Notes under the pieces: model-generated
What the model was told of the DNA's origin: nothing
Database searches by the model: none
The model's input: only the letters and a program-made list of their open reading frames with translations
Program-made: the position numbers and the translations under genes
Shown here: piece after piece, positions 52,598-60,638 of the stretch
Layout: every line of letters begins with the position of its first letter
Numbering within the stretch: position 1 is the stretch's first letter
Source: Pseudomonadota bacterium
GTDB lineage: Bacteria; Pseudomonadota; Gammaproteobacteria; Xanthomonadales; Rhodanobacteraceae
Assembly (NCBI GenBank): GCA_018240565.1
Contig: JAFEFO010000013.1
Location: 1-64,000 of the forward strand
Direction of reading: 5' to 3'
DNA length: 64,000 nucleotides

Positions 52598-55189
52598 TTG
52601 AACCCACCTGTTGCCACCGCCACACGGCCGTCGTTCTGGCGCGCATTGTTTCTCACGTTGCTGGTCGCGGCGCTCAATATTGCGCTGTGGGCCGTGCTAA
52701 ACCGTCCCGCGCATCCGGCCGACTGGACCGGCAAGATCGAAAGCTTCAGCTACACGCCCTACCAGCGCTACCAGAATCCCAACAAACTGATTTATCCGAG
52801 CACCGACCAGGTCGACGCCGACCTCAAGCTGTTGGCGAAATACACCAGCAATATTCGCATCTACGCCGCGCTGGAAAATCCGGCGATACCGGCGATCGCG
52901 AAAAAATACGGCATGACCGTCACCGCCGGCGCCTACCTGGACCATCGCTGGCAACACGACGAAGACGAAGTCGACGCGCTGATCGACCTGGCGCGCGCCA
53001 ATTCCAACATCACGCGCGTCATCGTCGGCAACGAAACCCTGCTGCGCAACGACATGGGCGTGGATACGCTGATCAACTACATCGACCGTGTGCGTGCGCA
53101 GGTCAAGGTGCCGGTGTCCACCGCCGAACCCTGGCACATCTGGCTCAAGTATCCGCAGCTCGCCAAGCACGTGGATTTCATCACCGTGCACCTGCTGCCG
53201 TACTGGGAAGGCTATCCGCGCAAGGACGCCATCGGCCTGCAGGTGCTGATGCGCTACTACGAATTGCAGAGCGCGTTCCCCGGCAAGCACATCGTCATCG
53301 GCGAAGTCGGCTGGCCCTCGTCCGGCGACCGCATCAAGGGCGCGCTGGCATCCGTCGCGAACGAAAGCCTGTTCATCCGCCAGTGGCTCAACGTCGCCGC
53401 GGAACGGCATATCGACTACAACCTGATGGAAGCCTTCGACCAGCCATGGAAGGAGCCGTTCGAAGGCCGCGTCGGCGCCTACTGGGGCATGTTCGGCGCC
53501 GACCGTGCGCCGAAATTCTCGCTCACCGGCCCGGTGGTGGAAGACCCGACGTGGCCGTGGAAGGCGGGCATCGCCTGCCTGCTTGCACTGCTGCCGATGT
53601 TCTGGTTCGCGCGGCATTTCATGCGCTTCAAGGCGATCGGCTTGCTCTTCTATTGCGTGCTGATCCAGTTGTCGGTGTCGCTGTTGGTATGGTCGGCGAC
53701 CCTGCCCTACGCGTTCTACCTCGATCCGTTCGACTGGACGATGTTGACCATCCTCGCGCCAGCGCAGGTGGCGATCATCGCGATCCTGCTCATCAACGGC
53801 TTCGAGTTCACCGAAGTGCTGTGGCGCGGCAAGTGGCTGCGGCATTTCGACTTGCTCGAACCGAAACCCGGCGACGCGCAGCCGTTCGTGTCGATACATC
53901 TGGCGTGCTGCAACGAACCGCCGGAGATGGTGATCCTCACGCTCGACTCCCTCGCCGCGCTTGATTACGAGAATTTCGAAGTACTGGTGATCGACAACAA
54001 CACCAAGCGCGACGAGGTCTGGCAGCCGGTTGAGGAATACTGCAAGAAGCTCGGCCCTAAATTCCGCTTCTTCCATTTGAATCCGTGGCCCGGCTTCAAG
54101 GCCGGCGCGCTGAATTTCGGACTCAAGGAAACCGATGTGCGCGCCGAGGTCGTGGCCGTGATCGACGCCGATTACGTGGTGCGCAGCGACTGGCTGCGCG
54201 CGCTGACCGGTTACTTCACCGACCCGAAAGTCGCCGTCGTGCAGTGCCCGCAGGCGCATCGCGACTGGGAGCACAACGCGTTCCGGCGCATGACCAACTG
54301 GGAATACGACGGCTTCTTCCGCATCGGCATGCACCACCGCAACGAGCGCAACGCGATCATCCAACACGGCACGATGACCATGGTGCGGCGCGGCGCGCTG
54401 GAATCCACCGGCGGCTGGAGCGAATGGACGATCTGCGAGGATGCGGAACTCGGGCTGCGCCTGATGCATTCCGGTTATGACCTCGTCTACGTCGACGAAG
54501 TCATGGGCCGCGGCCTCACGCCCGCCGATTTCACCGCCTACAAATCGCAGCGCTACCGCTGGGCGTTCGGCGCGATGCAGATCCTGAAAGCGCGCTGGGA
54601 CTGGATGACCGAACGCGGCCCGCTCACCTGGGGCCAGCGCTTCCACTTCCTCACCGGCTGGTTCTCGTGGTTCGCCGACGCGCTGCACCTCGCGTTCACC
54701 CTGCTCGCGCTGGCCTGGACTGCGGGCATGATCGGCCTGCCGGAATATTTCAACCTGCCGCTGGACCTGTTCATCTATCCCATTCTGGGATTCTTCGTGT
54801 TCAAGGCCGTGATTGGCATCTGGCTGTACCGCGTGCGCGTGCCGTGCTCATGGAAGGACACCATCATGGCCTCGATCGCCAGCATGGGCTTGTCGCACGC
54901 CATCGCGCGAGGCATCTACCTCGGCCTGTGGAAGAAGCACGGCGAGTTCGTGCGCACCGCCAAGAGCCGGCGCATCGGCAAGCGCCCAAGCCCGTTCGCC
55001 GCCGTGCAGGAAGAACTGCTGATGTTCATCGCCATCGCGCTCGGCATCTTCGGCATGCTGCACGCGGTCGGCATCAATTACCTGGAAGGCAAGTTGTGGA
55101 TTGCCATCCTGTCCGCTCAGGCGATTCCGTACCTGTCGGCGCTGATCGGCGCGTGGGTGGCGTGGCGGGCGGGGGAGAAGGCGGGCTAA
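52598..55189 (+). CDS. GH17-GT2 fusion, NdvB-like beta-glucan synthase
   Basis: 863 residues from TTG 52598 (CAGGGA upstream). A membrane helix is followed by a periplasmic GH17-type domain (residues about 45-315) with the acid/base in VGNETLLR (about 145) and nucleophile in IGEVGWPS (about 236). Further helices lead to a cytoplasmic GT2 domain (about 425-660) with VIDADYVV, CEDAELGLRL and QRYRW (processive synthase motifs), then C-terminal helices. Proteins of this layout build and transglycosylate beta-1,3/1,6 glucans (NdvB-like), so a periplasmic or cyclic glucan is the likely product. A REP-like repeat follows. Confidence 0.9.
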   Translation: MNPPVATATRPSFWRALFLTLLVAALNIALWAVLNRPAHPADWTGKIESFSYTPYQRYQNPNKLIYPSTDQVDADLKLLAKYTSNIRIYAALENPAIPAIAKKYGMTVTAGAYLDHRWQHDEDEVDALIDLARANSNITRVIVGNETLLRNDMGVDTLINYIDRVRAQVKVPVSTAEPWHIWLKYPQLAKHVDFITVHLLPYWEGYPRKDAIGLQVLMRYYELQSAFPGKHIVIGEVGWPSSGDRIKGALASVANESLFIRQWLNVAAERHIDYNLMEAFDQPWKEPFEGRVGAYWGMFGADRAPKFSLTGPVVEDPTWPWKAGIACLLALLPMFWFARHFMRFKAIGLLFYCVLIQLSVSLLVWSATLPYAFYLDPFDWTMLTILAPAQVAIIAILLINGFEFTEVLWRGKWLRHFDLLEPKPGDAQPFVSIHLACCNEPPEMVILTLDSLAALDYENFEVLVIDNNTKRDEVWQPVEEYCKKLGPKFRFFHLNPWPGFKAGALNFGLKETDVRAEVVAVIDADYVVRSDWLRALTGYFTDPKVAVVQCPQAHRDWEHNAFRRMTNWEYDGFFRIGMHHRNERNAIIQHGTMTMVRRGALESTGGWSEWTICEDAELGLRLMHSGYDLVYVDEVMGRGLTPADFTAYKSQRYRWAFGAMQILKARWDWMTERGPLTWGQRFHFLTGWFSWFADALHLAFTLLALAWTAGMIGLPEYFNLPLDLFIYPILGFFVFKAVIGIWLYRVRVPCSWKDTIMASIASMGLSHAIARGIYLGLWKKHGEFVRTAKSRRIGKRPSPFAAVQEELLMFIAIALGIFGMLHAVGINYLEGKLWIAILSAQAIPYLSALIGAWVAWRAGEKAG

Positions 55190-55200
55190 GGCTCCTGCTC

Positions 55201-55304
55201 GTCATTCCGGCATGGAGTGCCGGAATCCAGAACACAGGGACGTGAGTCCGCAAGAAGAACGCCCTCCATGGCAGCTAGATTCCGGCAGTCCCTGCCGGAA
55301 TGAC
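55201..55304 (+). repeat. REP-like paired palindrome (copy 4)
   Basis: GTCATTCCGGCATGGAGTGC with CGGAATCC and, inverted, ATTCCGGCAGTCCCTGCC with GGAATGAC, between the glucan synthase and the converging ubi gene. Confidence 0.8.
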
Positions 55305-55310
55305 GAATCT

Positions 55311-56495
55311 TTATCGTCCCGCCGCGTGCCGCGCAAACGCGCGCTTGAGCGGTGCGACCTTGTCGACGATGGCCAGGCTTGCTCCGCGCAACGCGGCCAC
55401 TGGCATCACGTCGCTGCCGAACACGCGCTGGATCGCATCGAAGGCGTGCGCGGACAGCGCGTTGTCGCTGCGACGCCGGCGTTCGTAGCGACGCAGCACG
55501 GACTCGGCGGCGAAATCGCGTTTGGCGTCACGAGCTTCGATCAAAGCATGGCAAAGTTCATCGACATCGCGCAATCCCAGATTCACGCCCTGCCCGGCCA
55601 GCGGATGCACGGCATGCGCGGCATCGCCGATCAGGGCGAGTCGCGGGGCGACGTAACGTTCGGCCAGTTTCATGCGCAACGGAAATGCCGCGCGCTGGGT
55701 CGTCGCGGTGACGCGACCAAGGCGAAAGTCGAATGCGGCGCCGAGTTCGGCGCAAAATCCGGCGTCGTCGAGCGCGAGCAGACGTGCGGCTTCGGACTCC
55801 GGCACGGACCAGACGATGGAGCTACGCCCATCAGCCAGCGGCAGGAAGGCGAGCGTCGCGCCGGGAAGGAATCGCTGCCACGCCGTGGATTCGTGTGCAC
55901 GTTCGGTAGCGACGTGGGCAACGATGGCACGCTGGCCATAGTCGCGTCCGCTCGTGGTGATCCCGACCATGTCGCGCAGCGCGGAATCGGCGCCGTCCGC
56001 TGCGACCACGAGTTTCGCGGCAATCATGCTGCCATCGTCAAGCGTGAGCGTGCGCCGTTCCGTCGCCGCTTCGGTCGCGGCAACCTTGGCCGGACAATGC
56101 AATGCGATGCGTGCATCGGCTTGCAATGCCAGCCACAGCGTGGATTGAATCAGACGATTCTCGACGATGTAACCGAGCACGGCACGGCCTTCGTCCGCGG
56201 CGTCGAAGCTCAACGCACCGGGCGCGAGTGCATCCCAAACGCGCATGCGCTGGTAGCCACAGGCACGCGCGCTGGCAATCTGCTTCCAGACGTTCAATCG
56301 CACAAACAAATCAACCGACGACGGTGCCAGAGCGACGACGCGCAGATCGACTTCGTCCTCGGCGTGCCACGGCGCGGGCGCACGTGGCTCGACCACGGCG
56401 ACGTCGAAACCCTCGCGCGCCAACGCGAGCGCAAGCGCCGCGCCGACCATGCCGGCGCCTACAACAATCACGTCATGAATGCCTTGGCGATTCAT
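55311..56495 (-). CDS. FAD-dependent ubiquinone-biosynthesis hydroxylase (UbiI/UbiF-like)
   Basis: 394-residue flavoprotein of the UbiH/COQ6 family. Dinucleotide-binding VVGAGMVGAALALAL, the DG motif AADGADSALR and GDAAHAVHPLAGQG plus NLGLRD are present. It introduces one of the hydroxyl groups in the ubiquinone ring; assignment to C5 or another position cannot be made from sequence. It follows ubiH on the same strand after a short repeat, so the two probably form an operon. A REP-like element lies past its stop. Confidence 0.9.
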   Translation of the reverse strand: MNRQGIHDVIVVGAGMVGAALALALAREGFDVAVVEPRAPAPWHAEDEVDLRVVALAPSSVDLFVRLNVWKQIASARACGYQRMRVWDALAPGALSFDAADEGRAVLGYIVENRLIQSTLWLALQADARIALHCPAKVAATEAATERRTLTLDDGSMIAAKLVVAADGADSALRDMVGITTSGRDYGQRAIVAHVATERAHESTAWQRFLPGATLAFLPLADGRSSIVWSVPESEAARLLALDDAGFCAELGAAFDFRLGRVTATTQRAAFPLRMKLAERYVAPRLALIGDAAHAVHPLAGQGVNLGLRDVDELCHALIEARDAKRDFAAESVLRRYERRRRSDNALSAHAFDAIQRVFGSDVMPVAALRGASLAIVDKVAPLKRAFARHAAGR

Positions 56496-56523
56496 CCGGA
56501 CGCGCTCGCTATCTGCGACGCAG

Positions 56524-56576
56524 CCCCCTCACCCCAACCCTCTCCCCCAAGCCCTGCTTGGGGGAGAGGGAGAAAA
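56524..56576. repeat. Intergenic hairpin repeat of the CCCCTCACCCC type
   Basis: CCCCCTCACCCCAACC leads into a perfect 12-bp stem CTCTCCCCCAAG / CTTGGGGGAGAG (56540-56568) with loop CCCTG, then GGAGAAAA. It lies in the 97-bp gap between the two ubi genes; this type is common in Xanthomonadales intergenic DNA. Confidence 0.75.
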
Positions 56577-56592
56577 ACTCTGCCGCACGAGG

Positions 56593-57798
56593 TCATCGCA
56601 ATTCACCCAATGCCAACTTTGGTACGCGGCCACGAAAACCCATGCCGCGCCGCGCCAGCGCAGCCTGCAGCGGCGGGAGGCGATCCAGCGCAAGCAATCC
56701 GAAACTGCGCAGCAACTTAAGCGGCGGCGATTCGTTCGCCGTCCAGCGTGCGAGCGCATCGCTTTGCGCCGCAGTGCCTTCGCGATCTTCGCGGCGGCGT
56801 TGCGCGTACTCGGCGAGCAGCGCGGGATCGCCGCAATCGCCCTTCGCTTCGACCAGCAATTCGGCCAGCGTCAATGCATCGCGCAAACCGAGGTTGAAAC
56901 CCTGCGCGCCGATCGGATGCAGGGTCTGCGCGGCATTGCCGACCAGCACGGCACGCGGCGCCACGATGCGATGCGCGAGCAATCGCCGCAGCGGATACGA
57001 AACACGCTTGCCGGGCTTGCTCAATCTGCCCAGTCGCCAACCGAATCGCTCGTGCAGCAAGCCGATGAATCCCGCATCGTCGAGCGCAGTCACGCGCGCG
57101 GCATCCGGTGTTGGCACCGTCAGCACCACGCCAGCACGGCCTTGCGTCAATGGCAACAAGGCGACGGGTCCGGTCGCGGTGAACCGCTCAAAGGCGCTGT
57201 CGATGGTGCGTTCCGCAGTGACGGTCGTGACAAACGCGGTCTGTGCGTAGTCACGCGTTTCCGCATCGATGCCGAGCGCGTCACGCACAAATGAATTGGT
57301 CCCATCCGCGCCCACCAGCAATCGCGTGCGCAAGCCGCGCTCGCCTTCCGCGGTCGCGAGCGTGGTCACGACGGCATCATCGGCTTGGGCGATCACGGTC
57401 AATCTTGCCGGTGCGAGTCGGATCAAACCCTTGCAGGCATCCAGCCGGGTGAGCAGGCCATTGCCGAGTTCGCGCGCCGGCAGGGTCGCGCCAAAACAAT
57501 CCACGCCATGTCGGGATGCATCGATCCGCACCACGCCGAATTCGCCCTTCCGGCTGACGTGGATCTTGCGGATCGGCGTCGCGTGCGCGGCGCAGTGCGA
57601 CCATATGCCGAGCGCGTCGAGCGCGTTCACGCTGGCACGGGCGAGCGCAAGGTTGCGTTCGTCGTAGCTCGGCTGCGCATCGACCTTTGGCGGCGCCGCC
57701 TCGGCCAATGCCACGCGCAGGCCGGACGCATCCAGCGCGATGGCCAGGCTCGCCCCGACCAGGCCGCCACCGACGATGAGAACATCGACCTCTTCCAT
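56593..57798 (-). CDS. ubiH: 2-octaprenyl-6-methoxyphenol hydroxylase-like FAD enzyme
   Basis: 401 residues, same family as its neighbour: LIVGGGLVGASLAIALD, GADGTNSFVRDALG and GNAAQTLHPIGAQG followed by NLGLRDA. The NAA rather than DAA in the last motif is typical of UbiH. Start at 57798 (MEEVDVLIVGGG); the frame is open further upstream but overlaps the divergent phosphatase. Catalyses a late ring hydroxylation in ubiquinone synthesis. Confidence 0.9.
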   Translation of the reverse strand: MEEVDVLIVGGGLVGASLAIALDASGLRVALAEAAPPKVDAQPSYDERNLALARASVNALDALGIWSHCAAHATPIRKIHVSRKGEFGVVRIDASRHGVDCFGATLPARELGNGLLTRLDACKGLIRLAPARLTVIAQADDAVVTTLATAEGERGLRTRLLVGADGTNSFVRDALGIDAETRDYAQTAFVTTVTAERTIDSAFERFTATGPVALLPLTQGRAGVVLTVPTPDAARVTALDDAGFIGLLHERFGWRLGRLSKPGKRVSYPLRRLLAHRIVAPRAVLVGNAAQTLHPIGAQGFNLGLRDALTLAELLVEAKGDCGDPALLAEYAQRRREDREGTAAQSDALARWTANESPPLKLLRSFGLLALDRLPPLQAALARRGMGFRGRVPKLALGELR

Positions 57799-57834
57799 GC
57801 GGCGATGATAGCGCGAGAGTGCTAACCTGTTCGC

Positions 57835-58440
57835 ATGGATCTCATCCTCGTCCGACACGGCGATGTCGATGCCGCACCCGGCCTGTGCCTCGGCCAGACC
57901 GATGCACCGTTGTCGGCATCCGGCTTCGGCGCCGTGCAGCAATTGGCGGCAACGTGGGCGGAATCCGCGCCACGTTTCCTGTTTTCCAGCGACCTCAAGC
58001 GCGCGCAACAGGCCGCCCAGGTTTTCGCCGCGCGCTTTGCGATCGAACCGCTGTTCGACGCGCGCCTGCGCGAAGTGAACCTGGGCGACTGGGATGGCAA
58101 GCGCTGGGACGAGGTGATGCGCAGCGATGCGGCGCGCTACGAACACTGGTCGGCGAACTGGGTGATCCAGGAAGCGCCCGGCGGGGAGAGTTTCGCCGAC
58201 GTCATCCGCCGCACCGGCGCGTGGCTGGCCTCGGTGCTCGCCTCCACGCGCGAGGATGACGCCGTGCTCGCGGTGGCCCATGCCGGATCGATACGCGCCC
58301 TGCTCTGCCATGCGCTCGGCCTGCCTGCGCAGCGCGCCTATGCGCTGTGCATCGACCACGCCCACGCTGCGCGCATCCGTACCCGGGCCGGGCAGTTTGA
58401 AGTATGCTATGTCAATTCGACTCGGTTCGAATCCGAGTGA
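57835..58440 (+). CDS. Histidine phosphatase (alpha-ribazole phosphatase-like)
   Basis: 201 residues with the RHG phosphohistidine motif LILVRHGDVDA, the second Arg in LFSSDLKRAQQAA, REVNLGDWDG and the acid/base region GESFADVIRR plus VAHAGSIRALL. Length and the REVxxGxWDG signature fit alpha-ribazole phosphatase (CobC), which makes alpha-ribazole for the lower cobalamin ligand; phosphoglycerate-mutase-like activities are alternatives. Two genes on is a cob(I)alamin adenosyltransferase, supporting the cobalamin reading. The DUF6580 gene starts 26 bp downstream. Confidence 0.75.
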   Translation: MDLILVRHGDVDAAPGLCLGQTDAPLSASGFGAVQQLAATWAESAPRFLFSSDLKRAQQAAQVFAARFAIEPLFDARLREVNLGDWDGKRWDEVMRSDAARYEHWSANWVIQEAPGGESFADVIRRTGAWLASVLASTREDDAVLAVAHAGSIRALLCHALGLPAQRAYALCIDHAHAARIRTRAGQFEVCYVNSTRFESE

Positions 58441-58465
58441 CACGCACGCCGTCCGGAGTTACACA

Positions 58466-59062
58466 ATGCCGCAATTTCCACAAAATCAATCCGTATCACC
58501 GCGCACCTGGCTCCTGATCGGCATGATCGCGTTTGCCATCGCCTGGCGCCTGGTGATCCATTTCGTGCCGGGATTGCTGCCCTACAACTTCACGCCGGTC
58601 GAAGCGGTCGCCCTGTTCGGCGGCGCGTACTTCGCCAACCGACGCATGGCTTTCGCCGTGCCGCTCATCGCCATGCTGTGCGCGGACCTCGTCATCGCCA
58701 CCGCGCTGCCGCGCGAGTGGATCGGCGACTGGCTCGGCACCTTGCCGGCGGTTTACGGCTGCATCGCGCTCACCGTTCTCGGCGGACGCCATCTATCCAG
58801 CCGCATCAGCGCGACCCGCGTGGCCGGCTATGCCTTTGCCAGCGCGGTTATGTTCTTCCTCGTCACCAATTTCGCCACCTGGCTTTCGGCGCAAGCCGGA
58901 TCGGGCGCCGCCTGCACGCAAGGCCTCGCCGCCTGCTATGTGGCCGGCATTCCGTTCTTCCGCGGCACGCTCGCCGGCACTTTGTTGTGGAGCGCAATCC
59001 TGTTCGGTGGATTCGAGTTGATGCGCCGGCGCTGGAGCACATTGAGCGCCACGACGGCCTGA
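58466..59062 (+). CDS. DUF6580 family integral membrane protein
   Basis: 198 residues, about six helices, no signal. PYNFTPVEAVALFGGAYF in the second helix region is the family signature, which resembles substrate-binding S components of ECF transporters. It lies between a CobC-like phosphatase and PduO, 26 and 22 bp from each. A role in uptake of cobalamin or a precursor is inferred from that context; no ECF energy module is visible. Confidence 0.65.
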   Translation: MPQFPQNQSVSPRTWLLIGMIAFAIAWRLVIHFVPGLLPYNFTPVEAVALFGGAYFANRRMAFAVPLIAMLCADLVIATALPREWIGDWLGTLPAVYGCIALTVLGGRHLSSRISATRVAGYAFASAVMFFLVTNFATWLSAQAGSGAACTQGLAACYVAGIPFFRGTLAGTLLWSAILFGGFELMRRRWSTLSATTA

Positions 59063-59084
59063 TTCGCAAGGCTCGATCTTCGCG

Positions 59085-59648
59085 GTGGGCAACCGCCTTT
59101 CCAGGATTTACACCAAGACCGGCGACGACGGCACTACCGGCCTCGGCGACGGTTCGCGCACGCCGAAGGATTCGGTACGAGTCAACGCCTACGGCACGGT
59201 CGACGAGCTCAACAGCGCGATCGGCATGGTGCTGGCGCAGGAAGTTCCCGATGCCGTGCGCGAGACGCTGACGCAGGTCCAGCACGACCTGTTCGACCTC
59301 GGCGGCGAGCTGTGCATCCCCGGCATGGCGATGATCCACGACGTCGACGTCACGCGCCTGGAATCCACGCTGGACGGCTTCAACGCCGACCTGCCCATGC
59401 TGAAGGAATTCATCCTGCCCGGCGGCGGCATGGCGGCGGCGTGTTGCCATCTGGCGCGCACCGTGTGCCGGCGCGCGGAGCGCGAAACGGTGACACTGGC
59501 GCGCAGCGAAACCGTGCGGCCCGAGGCGATCCGCTATCTGAATCGTCTTTCGGATTTGCTGTTCGTGGTTTCGCGGGTGCTGGCCCGAGCGAGTGGACAC
59601 GGCGAGGTGCTGTGGCAGCACGAGCGTCGCAAGAAACCCAAAGCCTGA
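59085..59648 (+). CDS. PduO-type ATP:cob(I)alamin adenosyltransferase
   Basis: 187 residues from GTG 59085. The ATP motif IYTKTGDDGTTGLGDGSRTPK at the N-terminus (with the K-D-S/V segment following) and GGELCIPG, LPGGGMAAACCHLARTVCRR and RYLNRLSDLLFV are diagnostic. It attaches the adenosyl group to cob(I)alamin to give coenzyme B12. It is third of three closely spaced genes. The next gene starts 6 bp after its stop. Confidence 0.95.
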   Translation: MGNRLSRIYTKTGDDGTTGLGDGSRTPKDSVRVNAYGTVDELNSAIGMVLAQEVPDAVRETLTQVQHDLFDLGGELCIPGMAMIHDVDVTRLESTLDGFNADLPMLKEFILPGGGMAAACCHLARTVCRRAERETVTLARSETVRPEAIRYLNRLSDLLFVVSRVLARASGHGEVLWQHERRKKPKA

Positions 59649-59653
59649 ACGCC

Positions 59654-60568
59654 GTGCGGTTGTATACGCATCCTGCCTGCCTTGCGCACGATCCGGGCGC
59701 CGGCCATCCGGAATCGCCGGCGCGGTTGCGTGCGGTGCTGCAAGCGCTGGATGATCCGCGCCTCGCATCCATCACGCGCGTTGTCGCGCCGCCAGCCTTG
59801 CGCGCGCAACTCGCGCGCGTGCACGACGTGGCCTTGATCGATCGCATTTTCGCCAGTGCGCCGCGATCAGGCCATGTGCAGCTCGATCCGGACACGGCAA
59901 TGTCACCGGATTCGCTCGAAGCTGCTCTGCATGCTGCCGGCGCGGTATGTGCGGCGGTGGATGCCCTGATTGACGGCACCGACGCGCGCGCCTTCTGCGC
60001 CGTGCGCCCGCCCGGCCATCACGCCACGCACGACGCGGCGATGGGGTTTTGCCTGTTCAACAATATCGCCGTTGGCGCGGCTCAGGCGCTGGCGCGCGGC
60101 ATCGAACGCGTCGCCATCGTCGATTTCGACGTGCACCATGGCAATGGCACCCAGGATATTTTCGGGAACGAGCCACGTGTGCTGTACGCGTCCACGCACC
60201 AGTCGCCGTTGTACCCGGGCACCGGCGCGAGCGGCGAAACCGGCGTCGGCAACGTCGTCAACGCGCCGCTGCCGCCGGGCGCAGGCTCGGCCCAATTCCG
60301 CGCCGCGATGGCGGAAATCGTGCTGCCGCGCCTCACCGAATTCCGGCCGCAACTGCTGATGATTTCCGCCGGATTCGACGCGCACCGGCTCGATCCGCTG
60401 GCCAGCCTGAACCTGGACGCCGACGACTTCGCCTGGATCACGCGAGAACTCGTGGCCGTGGCCAACGCGCACGCGCAGGGGCGCGTGGTCTCCAGCCTCG
60501 AAGGCGGCTACAGCCTGGCGGCGCTGCGCGAATCCACCGTGGCGCATGTCGCTGCCCTGATGGAATGA
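59654..60568 (+). CDS. Histone-deacetylase family amidohydrolase
   Basis: 304 residues from GTG 59654, 6 bp after pduO. Zinc-enzyme motifs in order: RPPGHHATHDAAMGF (two catalytic His), FNNIAVGA, DFDVHHGNGTQD (zinc Asp and His), SAGFDAHRLDP (second zinc Asp) and SLEGGYS (Tyr is the transition-state stabiliser). All HDAC-family active-site residues are kept. Bacterial members deacetylate acetylpolyamines, acetoin-derived or small amide substrates; the true one is unknown. Confidence 0.93.
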   Translation: MRLYTHPACLAHDPGAGHPESPARLRAVLQALDDPRLASITRVVAPPALRAQLARVHDVALIDRIFASAPRSGHVQLDPDTAMSPDSLEAALHAAGAVCAAVDALIDGTDARAFCAVRPPGHHATHDAAMGFCLFNNIAVGAAQALARGIERVAIVDFDVHHGNGTQDIFGNEPRVLYASTHQSPLYPGTGASGETGVGNVVNAPLPPGAGSAQFRAAMAEIVLPRLTEFRPQLLMISAGFDAHRLDPLASLNLDADDFAWITRELVAVANAHAQGRVVSSLEGGYSLAALRESTVAHVAALME

Positions 60569-60638
60569 ACCGCCTGCGTTGCCGGAAACCGGCGAATCAG
60601 GCAAGCTTCGCGCCTTGCGCATTGCAATCGGATCATCC

